DNA from: Anaerolineae bacterium
GTDB lineage: Bacteria > Chloroflexota > Anaerolineae > Aggregatilineales > Phototrophicaceae
Direction of reading: 5' to 3'
Assembly (NCBI GenBank): GCA_022824565.1
Contig: JAJDZQ010000103.1
Coordinates: 1 to 64,000, forward strand
Length of the DNA: 64,000 nt
Shown here: one piece after another, positions 42,550 to 49,936 of the stretch
How positions within the stretch are numbered: position 1 is the stretch's first letter
How the letters are laid out: the number at the start of each line of letters is the position of its first letter
Position numbers and translations under genes: made by a program
Notes under the pieces: model-generated
The model's database searches: none
Told to the model about the DNA's origin: nothing
The model's input: the letters and a program-made list of their open reading frames with translations, nothing else

Positions 42550-42582
42550 GCTTCTTGCTTCGCATGCAGGGGGCAGATTTTC

Positions 42583-42742
42583 TACCCCATCCCCGGCCCT
42601 TCCCCATATCAATGAAGAAGGGAGACTCGTCGAGAATCCGGTGCAAACCTTGCTAAGCTGCAAGAAATTGAGCTTCAGATTTCATATTCTCTGCATGCGC
42701 TCCCCCTCCCTGATGCTTCGGGGAGGGGGTTGGGGGGCTGGG
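42583..42742. repeat. C-tract/G-tract intergenic repeat between convergent genes
   Basis: Between cca (+) and rsmD (-). It holds a CCCCATCCCCGGCCCTTCCCC-like stretch (about 42585-42605) and a perfect 9-bp hairpin, CCCCCTCCC (42702-42710) with GGGAGGGGG (42721-42729). No T-run follows the stem. It resembles 2550-2636 and 61810-61924 and could slow polymerase from both sides. Confidence 0.55.
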
Positions 42743-42745
42743 CGC

Positions 42746-43309
42746 TTATTGATCTGCAAATTGCCAAAATAGCAGCATGGTCCGCCCATATTTGCGCTGG
42801 TCGATCTGCTGCAATCGCACGAATCCAGGCGCTGGCTGGAGCTCTTTGGGATCGATCTGAACGATGACCAGGCAGGCCGGGTCGTGCCAGGCCGGGTTAT
42901 TTTCCAGCGCCCGCAATGTCTTCAGCCACAGGCCACGATATTGCGGCGGCGCAACAAAGATGAAGTCGTACGGCTGGTCTGGCGCATCATCCAGGATGGC
43001 AAACGCGCTGCGGCGGATGACCCGCGCCTTATCTGCCAATTTCGTGCGCTGCAGATTGGCGCGGATTGTGCCCAGGGCGGCTCGGTCGGTCTCCACAAAT
43101 TGCGCCTGCCTTGCGCCGCGGCTCAGCGCTTCGATGCCGACGCTGCCCGTGCCAGCAAAAAGGTCCAAGAAGGCGGCATCGCGGATTTGTGTGCCAATGA
43201 TGCTGAACAGCGCCTCTTTGACGCGGTCCATAATCGGGCGCGTGCCAGCGCCGGGCACCGCTTTCAATCTTCTGCCGCGCGCGCTGCCGGCGATGACTCG
43301 CAGGGACAT
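42746..43309 (-). CDS. rsmD: 16S rRNA (guanine(966)-N(2))-methyltransferase
   Basis: A 187-residue Rossmann methyltransferase that should modify G966 of 16S rRNA. SLRVIAGSARGRRL opens the protein as in RsmD, DLFAGTGSVGIEALSRGA (49-66) binds SAM, and the catalytic motif reads VAPPQY (119-124) in place of the more common DPPY. That change replaces the Asp of the target-base clamp, so activity on the same base is likely but not certain. The start ATG 43309 lies 2 bp after the upstream gene's stop. Confidence 0.9.
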   Translation of the reverse strand: MSLRVIAGSARGRRLKAVPGAGTRPIMDRVKEALFSIIGTQIRDAAFLDLFAGTGSVGIEALSRGARQAQFVETDRAALGTIRANLQRTKLADKARVIRRSAFAILDDAPDQPYDFIFVAPPQYRGLWLKTLRALENNPAWHDPACLVIVQIDPKELQPAPGFVRLQQIDQRKYGRTMLLFWQFADQ

Positions 43310-43311
43310 AG

Positions 43312-44301
43312 CTAGGCAGGGCTTTCCACAGCGCTGCGCACGGCGCGGATGTTGGACAAAGGCGTGGTGATCATGCCGCTGCCACTGCCGCCGATGATCA
43401 GCCGCCGCGATTTACATTGGCGGACGGTTTGCTGGATGGCAGAACGCAGCAAACTTGGCGTGCCCAGCAGCAACTCATCGTCGCTCAAGCCGCCGCAGAT
43501 TGCGCTGGAATAGGTGTTGCGCGCAGCTTCCAGCGCCGTCCCGGCCGCTTGTATATCCCAATTCATCGCCTGGAAGGGCAGCACGTCAATCAGCCCCAGC
43601 ATGGGCGATGCTCCGGCGACCTGCACGATATTCAGCCACCAGTGCCCGGGCAAGCCAGCCAGGATGTTGCGGATGTGCGGCAGCGCGATTGACGCATATT
43701 CCGCTTCTGCCATGATGTCGTGGCTGGCAAATTCGGTGACGAGAAAGATGCCAGCGACACTATCGAGCTTGGCCAGCGCCTCGATAAAGCGCAGGGTGCT
43801 TTCGGTCAACTGCGTCAACCCGCTGCGCAGGCGGTCGGGACGCAAGCGCAAATCGCGCAGCAGTTTCTGCGGACCCGCCAGTTGCGCCGCCTGCACCAGG
43901 GGGCTGTAGATGGTCTGCACGAGCGGCGTAGCGTCCGATTGCAGCGCCTTGCCCACCATGCGCAGGCACTCAACCTGCTGTGCCAAAGCGCCACGGTCTG
44001 GCGTCAAGGGGCGCAACTCGGTCCAGTCCAGCGAGCGCCGCACGGTCCGCTTGGTGATCTCGCGGAGACCACGGGCATCGCCCCGCCAGGCATCGCTCAG
44101 GCCATAATCGCTGACCAGAAAACTGCGCGACGGCATGGCGCGCACGAAGTCCCAATTGTAGTCGTACTGATAATCTATGATGGAACGAGCCAAGTCGGTG
44201 AAGCGCTGGTCGTCGCCGGGAAAATGACGCCACAGCGCCGCCGGCACACGGTCAACAGCCTCATTCGCCAGCGCCCGCTCCAGGCGCTCCCGCTTGCGCA
44301 T
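43312..44301 (-). CDS. Uroporphyrinogen decarboxylase (HemE)-family protein
   Basis: A 329-residue protein of the URO-D fold, starting KRERLERALANEAVDRVPAALWRHFPG and including SPLVQAAQLAG-type and AICGGLSDDELLLGT blocks. The true HemE arginine-rich start (RQAGR) is not visible, so it is probably one of the family's other branches, such as corrinoid or methyltransferase-like members, rather than the haem enzyme. No haem or cobalamin gene is beside it. It ends 2 bp before rsmD and is likely cotranscribed. Confidence 0.8.
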   Translation of the reverse strand: MRKRERLERALANEAVDRVPAALWRHFPGDDQRFTDLARSIIDYQYDYNWDFVRAMPSRSFLVSDYGLSDAWRGDARGLREITKRTVRRSLDWTELRPLTPDRGALAQQVECLRMVGKALQSDATPLVQTIYSPLVQAAQLAGPQKLLRDLRLRPDRLRSGLTQLTESTLRFIEALAKLDSVAGIFLVTEFASHDIMAEAEYASIALPHIRNILAGLPGHWWLNIVQVAGASPMLGLIDVLPFQAMNWDIQAAGTALEAARNTYSSAICGGLSDDELLLGTPSLLRSAIQQTVRQCKSRRLIIGGSGSGMITTPLSNIRAVRSAVESPA

Positions 44302-44306
44302 GCCGC

Positions 44307-44660
44307 TCAGGTTTGCGACACAGCCTCGATGCGCTGTTTGAGCATGCGCGAGAGCATCATGTAGCGGTCGTCGAAGTTCGTTTCCAGGTTGTTGCCGTGT
44401 TGGTGCCCTTCGGCATGCGAAGTCTGTATGACGGCAGAAAGCGCGCTTTCGGTGATGCCCAGCGCCTGTTCATACGCTCTCGCCGCATCGGCATGCTCGC
44501 CGCTGGCTTGGTACGACAAGCCCAGGCCATACAGCGCGTCCACACTTTCGGGGTGGGTTGCCAAGATGTCGTTGAACATCTGGATGGCGCTATCGTTGTC
44601 ATTGTCGCGGTGCATCCGCCAAGCCTGACCGATTTTTTCCGCTGCTGGCATCGTGGACAT
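44307..44660 (-). CDS. Small tetratricopeptide-repeat protein
   Basis: A 117-residue soluble protein with about two TPR helix pairs (AIQMFNDILATHPESVDALYGLGLSYQASG and DAARAYEQALGI region). AAAGGAG sits 7 nt before the ATG at 44660, which decides the start. It is 5 bp upstream of the HemE-family gene. TPR units usually mediate protein contacts; the partner is unknown. Confidence 0.8.
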   Translation of the reverse strand: MSTMPAAEKIGQAWRMHRDNDNDSAIQMFNDILATHPESVDALYGLGLSYQASGEHADAARAYEQALGITESALSAVIQTSHAEGHQHGNNLETNFDDRYMMLSRMLKQRIEAVSQT

Positions 44661-44807
44661 CTGATTGCTCCTTTGCCGCCTTCGCGCTGCCCTTCTTTCT
44701 TGCATTATAACGCGTTGTCGCCGCGCTGCCATTGTCAGCCCGTGGCTTGTTGCCCGCGCGGGCCGGTGCTATGCTTCCGCCCATCTTGAGAACCGGTTGC
44801 TTGCGCC

Positions 44808-45272
44808 ATGCTCATCCGCGAGGCTATTCCTGCAGACTTGCCAGCCGCCAGCCAGCTGTGGTATGAGCGACAATGCCTGTTGCAGCAGAGCGAATCGCTC
44901 ATCCAGTTTGCGCCCGATGCGCTGGCGATGTGGCAGCGAGGCGCCAGCGACTGGCTTGCCGACGACAAAGCCGCCATGTTTGTCGCGGAAGTGCGAGACG
45001 AGTTGGCTGGATTTGTGGCGGTGGGCATTCGCGCGGGGGCAGCGGGATTGCGGCCCGCCTGGCTGGGCAGGCTATTGGCGATGGCTGTCGACTTGCACCA
45101 GCCGCATGCCGCATTGAGCAGCCAGCTACTGGAACGGGTCGGCATTTGGCTGCGCCGGCATGATGTCGATGCGCTGGAGATTGACGCCCCAAACGGCTAT
45201 CCGGTCGAAGCGGCTTTTTGGCATGGGCGGGGCGCTCGTCCGCGTTCCAAGCGCTATTGGCTGCCATTATGA
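44808..45272 (+). CDS. GNAT-family acetyltransferase-like protein
   Basis: A 154-residue protein starting IREAIPADLPAASQLWYE, a common GNAT opening, with FVAEVRDELAGFVAVGIR as motif C/D. The acetyl-CoA loop (R/Q-x-x-G-x-G/A) is not clear, so it may be inactive or divergent. It overlaps the next acetyltransferase by ATGA, and the two might work as a pair. Confidence 0.65.
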   Translation: MLIREAIPADLPAASQLWYERQCLLQQSESLIQFAPDALAMWQRGASDWLADDKAAMFVAEVRDELAGFVAVGIRAGAAGLRPAWLGRLLAMAVDLHQPHAALSSQLLERVGIWLRRHDVDALEIDAPNGYPVEAAFWHGRGARPRSKRYWLPL

Positions 45273-45751
45273 TCCGCCTGGCGCAGCCATCCGATGTCCA
45301 GCGCATCAGCCAATTGTGGGCGCAGATGGTGGCTTTTCACGCCCAATTGGACGCGGCAACTTTTCGCCCAGCCGCCGATGGTGCAGCCTTATACGCGCGC
45401 TTTATCGAAGACCGCCTGCACGACTCTTTTGCGCGCATCCTGGTGGCAGAAGTCGATGGCGAACTGGTCGGATACATCAGTGGCGGCATCGCCGATATCA
45501 CCAACGAAATGTTTGAATCGCTGCGCTGTGGATTAATCACAGAACTATTCGTCTGTGTGGAAAAGCGCCGACAGGGAGTGGGACGCCAGCTGCTGGAGCG
45601 GCTGATGTTGTGGTTTCGCGCCTGCGATGTAAGCAGCTTTGAATGGGTTACCAGCGCTCATAACCCGAGCGCGCTGGCATTTTGGAGGACTGTGGGCGGC
45701 GAGGTTACCTTGCTGCGCATGCGAGCAGAAATCCCCGGAGAAGACTCATGA
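45269..45751 (+). CDS. GNAT-family N-acetyltransferase
   Basis: A 160-residue acetyltransferase with a clear acetyl-CoA loop in ELFVCVEKRRQGVGRQLLERL (R-R-x-G-x-G) and the C-terminal NPSALAFWRTVGGE. The substrate is unknown. The start ATG 45269 and stop each overlap their neighbours as ATGA, so it is tightly coupled to the preceding GNAT-like gene and to the AlaX-type editing gene; acetylation of an aminoacyl or amino-acid compound is a loose guess from context. Confidence 0.83.
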   Translation: MIRLAQPSDVQRISQLWAQMVAFHAQLDAATFRPAADGAALYARFIEDRLHDSFARILVAEVDGELVGYISGGIADITNEMFESLRCGLITELFVCVEKRRQGVGRQLLERLMLWFRACDVSSFEWVTSAHNPSALAFWRTVGGEVTLLRMRAEIPGEDS

Positions 45752-46455
45752 CCGACTATCTGTACCTGCGCGACAGCTACTTGCGGACTTTCAGCGCAGT
45801 GGTGACCGACCACGATGTCGGGCAAAGCGGCGTCTTGCTCGACCGTACAACTTTCTATCCCGGCGGCGGCGGGCAAGAACCCGATCGCGGCTGGCTGCGC
45901 ACGGACGGCGGCGAATTCCGCATCAAGACGACACGGCGCGGCGGCTGGCATATCGTGGCTGGCGAGCTGCCGCCCATCGGCGCGATTGTGCAGGCGGAGC
46001 TGGACTGGCCGAGGCGCTACCAGATCATGCGCACGCACACAGCCATGCACATCCTCTGCGGCGTCATTTGGCGCGACTATCAAGCCAGCGTGACCGGCGG
46101 CAACATGGCTGTGCTGTCGGCGCGTATGGACTTTGAATTTGAACGGCTGTCACCCGATACTGTGCGCGATATTGAAGACAAGATTAACCAAGAAGTGGCC
46201 AAGGCCCGCCCCGTCAAAATTGACATCCTGCCGCGCGAAGCAGCCTTCCAAATCCCCGATCTCATCCGCACAAAAATAAACCTGCTGCCGCCAGGCATCA
46301 CCGAAGTGCGCACGGTCGAAATTGTCGGCTTGGATTTGCAAGCCGATGGCGGCACGCATGTCGCCAACACCAACGAAGTCGGCAGCATCAAAATCAGCAA
46401 ATACAAGAGCAAAGGCGGCATCAACAAACGGCTGTATGTGGAGATCGGCGACTGA
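45748..46455 (+). CDS. AlaX-type alanyl-tRNA editing protein
   Basis: A 235-residue free-standing homologue of the AlaRS editing domain, which hydrolyses misacylated Ser- or Gly-tRNA(Ala). FYPGGGGQEPDRG, the zinc motif HTAMH (HxxxH) and DGGTHVANTNEVG are the key blocks. In the last one the position usually held by a zinc-binding cysteine in AlaRS (CGGTH) is Asp. The length fits the medium AlaX class. It couples to the GNAT gene upstream (ATGA) and the unknown gene downstream (TGATG). Presence a few kb from ileS gives a loose translation-quality theme. Confidence 0.88.
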   Translation: MTDYLYLRDSYLRTFSAVVTDHDVGQSGVLLDRTTFYPGGGGQEPDRGWLRTDGGEFRIKTTRRGGWHIVAGELPPIGAIVQAELDWPRRYQIMRTHTAMHILCGVIWRDYQASVTGGNMAVLSARMDFEFERLSPDTVRDIEDKINQEVAKARPVKIDILPREAAFQIPDLIRTKINLLPPGITEVRTVEIVGLDLQADGGTHVANTNEVGSIKISKYKSKGGINKRLYVEIGD

Positions 46456-47180
46456 TGCGCTGCTTGCATCCCGTCCAGGCACACGAAAGTTTCGTTGCGG
46501 GTGGGCGTTATCACTTCAGCAAACGCGGCGCTCCGCTGCAAAAGAGCGAAACCTGGACGATTCACGCGCATCCCGACGGCGAGCAATTTGTCCGCGTCGA
46601 TGCCGATTCGCTGCGCGAAGCAGGCCGGTCGGTCTTGGCGGAGGCGCTGCTGGACCAGGCTGGAGGGTTGGCGCGGCTGGATATTCGCTATGAAAACGCG
46701 CATTTTCCAGGCGGCGTTCGCGATCTGCGCGCCACTTATCAACTGGCGGATGGCTACCTGCAGGTTGGCTATGAATTGAATGGCGCAGAACGCCAATACC
46801 GCGAGTTGGAGCTGCCGCCCGGCACGTTGATTGATGTGCCGCTGCTGCCATTTCGTGGCCGCGCGATCGCTGTGTTGGCTGCGCAGGGCAATGCGCCGAC
46901 CTGGCTCTTCGTGCCGGTTTTCGACTATGCCAAGTTGCTGCCCGGCACATTGCAGCAGGTGGTATCGCCAGTTGCCGCGGCCGGGACCGAGACGCTCATG
47001 CTGGGCAAACGTTCGATTGCCACGCGGCGCTTTCGGTATCATGACCAGGCGGCTGCCTATTGGCTGGACAAACACGCGGTGATCATCCGCCGCATCAGCG
47101 CTTTTCAACAACAAGAAATCGTCGTGCAAATAAGCAACTATGTCGCGCCGCCGGGGCAACTGGAGGCGGCTAAATGTTGA
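46455..47180 (+). CDS. Hypothetical protein
   Basis: A 241-residue protein with no recognised family. It appears soluble and rich in beta strands, with no signal peptide or membrane span. Notable stretches are HESFVAGGRYHFSKRG near the start and AAAYWLDKHAVIIRR near the end. It starts at the AlaX stop (TGATG) and overlaps the first membrane TPR gene by 7 bp, so it is part of the same run. Confidence 0.65.
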   Translation: MRCLHPVQAHESFVAGGRYHFSKRGAPLQKSETWTIHAHPDGEQFVRVDADSLREAGRSVLAEALLDQAGGLARLDIRYENAHFPGGVRDLRATYQLADGYLQVGYELNGAERQYRELELPPGTLIDVPLLPFRGRAIAVLAAQGNAPTWLFVPVFDYAKLLPGTLQQVVSPVAAAGTETLMLGKRSIATRRFRYHDQAAAYWLDKHAVIIRRISAFQQQEIVVQISNYVAPPGQLEAAKC

Positions 47181-48160
47181 AGCGACTGCAGATCTTCTTG
47201 GGTCCGCGCAACTTCCGCTTTTTGCTGGGCTTGCTGGCTGCCACGGGCTTGGCGAGCCTGGCGTTGACGGCAATTGGCGGCGATCAAGGTTGGGCGACTG
47301 CGTTGCAGACTGTGTTGCTGCTGGTCTTTCTTTTGGGCGCGTCGGGCCTGATTCTCAGCCGACTGCCCAGCGAGGAACGCAAACGTTGGCTCGGTGTAGC
47401 GCTGCCGGCGCTGCTGGCGATGTGGATTGGCAGCTTGGTCGCGCCGCAGCTAAACGGGTTGTTTGTGGGCGCGGGCTTGGGCTGGATCGTCGCTGGCCTA
47501 TTTATCTTCCGCCGCACGGGTTCGGGCCATGTCAAGGCGGCTATCAAAGCCATGCGCAAAAGCGATTATGCAGCCGCTATCGCCGCCATGAACGCGCAGA
47601 TTGCCGAAGAACCCCGCGCAGCCGAACATTACCGATTTCGCGCCGAACTGCATCGCCTGGCGGACAGGCTGCCAGCCGCGCGCAAGGATTATCGACGGAT
47701 GGTCGAACTGGAACCGGGCTCGGCTGTGGCGCACAACGGCCTCGCGGAAGTCGAGCTGCAGGCGGGGCGTTATTTGCAAGCGCGTGAAGCGGCGCGCAAA
47801 GCCCAGGAACTTGCGCCGGACGAATGGGTAGCCGCTTACAATCTGGGCATGATTGAAGACCGTCTGCACGATAGCCACGCCGTGATTCGTCACATCGAAG
47901 CGGCGCTGGCAGCAAAAATGCCCGATTCTCGACATCGGCTCTTGGCGCATTTATACTTGTGGCGCGCGCATAGCCGGCTGGATGATGTTGTTGCTGCGGA
48001 TGCTGCGTTGGCAGCGCTGCGGCGGGAGCGCGCGGGCCAAGAAGAATGGCAGGTTATCATGAGCGCAGACGAGGCGAAGGCGCTGCGAGCGGTGCTGGAA
48101 GACGATATTGAACAGGCGCGCCAACTGATCGCTGGCGAGCCGCTATCCATACCAGGCTAG
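47174..48160 (+). CDS. Membrane-anchored TPR protein 1
   Basis: A 328-residue protein with about four hydrophobic segments in the first 115 residues, then cytoplasmic or extracellular TPR helices (AIAAMNAQIAEEPRAAEHYRF, DYRRMVELEPGSAVAHNGLAEVEL, AREAARKAQELAPDEWVAAYNLG). Function is unknown; this is a scaffold type. It is followed by two further genes of the same plan, suggesting duplication and a shared complex. Confidence 0.78.
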   Translation: MLKRLQIFLGPRNFRFLLGLLAATGLASLALTAIGGDQGWATALQTVLLLVFLLGASGLILSRLPSEERKRWLGVALPALLAMWIGSLVAPQLNGLFVGAGLGWIVAGLFIFRRTGSGHVKAAIKAMRKSDYAAAIAAMNAQIAEEPRAAEHYRFRAELHRLADRLPAARKDYRRMVELEPGSAVAHNGLAEVELQAGRYLQAREAARKAQELAPDEWVAAYNLGMIEDRLHDSHAVIRHIEAALAAKMPDSRHRLLAHLYLWRAHSRLDDVVAADAALAALRRERAGQEEWQVIMSADEAKALRAVLEDDIEQARQLIAGEPLSIPG

Positions 48161-48169
48161 GAGCGAACG

Positions 48170-49057
48170 ATGTCGCTGCGACGGTTATTGGCCTGGGTTG
48201 CGGTTTTTGTCTGCGTTGGACTGGCCGCGCTGGGCTTTATCATCTTCGTAATCGGCATGTTGATCGAACTGGCGGATGGCATCACCCAGCCGCTCGAGCC
48301 CTATTTGTCGCCAGTTGCGCAGATGTCGCTGGCCGGCTTGTGTTTGTCGGCGAGCATGATCTTGCTGGGCTTCTTTTTGGTGGGCATCCTGCTGGCGCGG
48401 CAGTCGCGGCGTTATGGCGCGGGCTATGGCGAGGCTTATCGACTCATACAGAATATGCAATTTCCGCAGGCGATCCAGTTGCTAGAGCGCGTGCTGGCTG
48501 GCGGCAAGATCACGCCTGACCTGCTGATGCTGCTAACCAGCGCCTATGCGTACAATGGCCAGCTGGCAAAAGCGCAAGAAACTGCCGATCGCGCTGTGCA
48601 GCTTTTCCCCGGCGATGCGGGCGCGTATATGACTTTGGCGAATGGCTATCGGATGCAAGCCAGTTATGGCGAGGCGGCGCTGGCATTGCAGACTGCCGCG
48701 CAGCTTTCCCCTACGCAGCCGATTATCTGGGCAGAACTGGGCTTTGTGCAGCAGTTGGCGGGCGAACACGACTCAGCCATCGAGTCCTTCAAACATGCCG
48801 CGCTCTATTCCATGCCGTCCATGTATGCTGTGCGCGTCAACTATTATCTGTCGAAGCATTTTCAAAAACTGGGCGAAGAGGATGATGCCCGCGGCGCGAC
48901 CAATCGGATGATCGACACGCGACATGGCTTGCAAGCCTGGAAGTCGACCCTGCGCGCCCTGGAAGGCACGGCTTATGGCAGCCTGCTCAATTATGAACTG
49001 GAAAAGATCGAGGTGGCGATCGGCGAGGCGCAGTCGGTGAGCAAGCAACCGGCATGA
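48170..49057 (+). CDS. Membrane-anchored TPR protein 2
   Basis: A 295-residue protein with two clear spans (about 8-33 and 50-76) followed by TPR units (AIQLLERVLAGGKITPDLLMLL, ETADRAVQLFPGDAGAYMTLAN, ALQTAAQLSPTQPIIWAELGF). GGAGCGAACG precedes the ATG, 9 bp after the first TPR gene, and the stop overlaps the third as ATGA. Partner and role are unknown. Confidence 0.8.
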   Translation: MSLRRLLAWVAVFVCVGLAALGFIIFVIGMLIELADGITQPLEPYLSPVAQMSLAGLCLSASMILLGFFLVGILLARQSRRYGAGYGEAYRLIQNMQFPQAIQLLERVLAGGKITPDLLMLLTSAYAYNGQLAKAQETADRAVQLFPGDAGAYMTLANGYRMQASYGEAALALQTAAQLSPTQPIIWAELGFVQQLAGEHDSAIESFKHAALYSMPSMYAVRVNYYLSKHFQKLGEEDDARGATNRMIDTRHGLQAWKSTLRALEGTAYGSLLNYELEKIEVAIGEAQSVSKQPA

Positions 49058-49860
49058 TGCTGCGTCATTTTTTGCGAGATTTGACGCGGCGCAGCCCGGA
49101 ATGGGACAAACAGACGCGTCTTGCGGTGATGATGGCGCTAGCGCTGCTGGTGATCTTGCTGGCTGCGGGGTTGGCAGGTCCGCCGCAATTGCAGTTGCCA
49201 GCGCGCATCGGCGCATTTGGCTTGCTGGTCACGCTGCAGTTGCTCTTTTTGTGGGGCAACCGCCGCGATGTTTCGCCTTATCATCAGGCGCAGCAGCATT
49301 TTATCGCGGGCGACTATGCGGCGGCTCGGTCGCTGCTCGAGTCGCTGCCCGAACACGGACGCGAGTCGGTCGATGCCTTGGTTTTGCTGGGCAACAGCTA
49401 CCGAAATCTGGGACAATTTGAGCAGGCTGCACGAGCTTTGCAGCGCGCGTTGGACAACAAGCCGCGGCATCACCTCGCGCTCTTCAGCATGGGCAAATTG
49501 CTGATGATGCAGGGAAAGTATCCTGCCGCTAGGGATTTCATCGAGTCGGCTTTGGCAGCTGGCTCGCCAGATATCGTGCGCCTGGAGCTGGGACAGTGCC
49601 ACTTCCTGGGCGGCGACGAGCCAGCCGCGCGGCAACAATTTATCGCCGTTCGCCCACATTTGCAGGGCTCGCCCGAACAGGTTGCCTTGCTGGAAAGCTA
49701 CTTGCACCAGTTGGGAGTCGCCCAAGCGCCGGATGTCGAGAGCGAAACCATCCAGTATTGGCGCCACGAAGCGCAGAAAGCCGCCAACACGGAATACGGC
49801 GAGCACCTGCGCCAACTCGTGCGCGCCTGGGCAGCGACCAGTAGCCAGCCAGCCGCTTGA
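49054..49860 (+). CDS. Membrane-anchored TPR protein 3
   Basis: A 268-residue protein with two spans (about 22-42 and 50-68) and TPR units (ARSLLESLPEHGRESVDALVLLGNSY, AARALQRALDNKPRHHLALFSMG, ARDFIESALAAGSPDIVRLELG). It is the last of three adjacent genes with an N-terminal hairpin of spans and C-terminal TPRs. It ends 76 bp before ileS, a gap too short to exclude readthrough. Confidence 0.8.
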   Translation: MMLRHFLRDLTRRSPEWDKQTRLAVMMALALLVILLAAGLAGPPQLQLPARIGAFGLLVTLQLLFLWGNRRDVSPYHQAQQHFIAGDYAAARSLLESLPEHGRESVDALVLLGNSYRNLGQFEQAARALQRALDNKPRHHLALFSMGKLLMMQGKYPAARDFIESALAAGSPDIVRLELGQCHFLGGDEPAARQQFIAVRPHLQGSPEQVALLESYLHQLGVAQAPDVESETIQYWRHEAQKAANTEYGEHLRQLVRAWAATSSQPAA

Positions 49861-49936
49861 CTTCCACCCTTTCGCCGCTTGGCAAGTTCAGCCATAATCG
49901 CTGCCGAATCCGTTTGTCTGCGGGGACTATGCGCGC

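Noticed and set aside
45748-46455. Inactive AlaX because the CGGTH cysteine is Asp
   Set aside because: The remaining zinc motif HxxxH and GGTHV are intact, and I recall similar DGGTH forms in free-standing AlaX proteins, so loss of function is not supported.
49861-49936. T-box or leader-peptide control upstream of ileS
   Set aside because: The gap is only 76 bp, with no T-box sequence, no isoleucine-codon run and no terminator hairpin.
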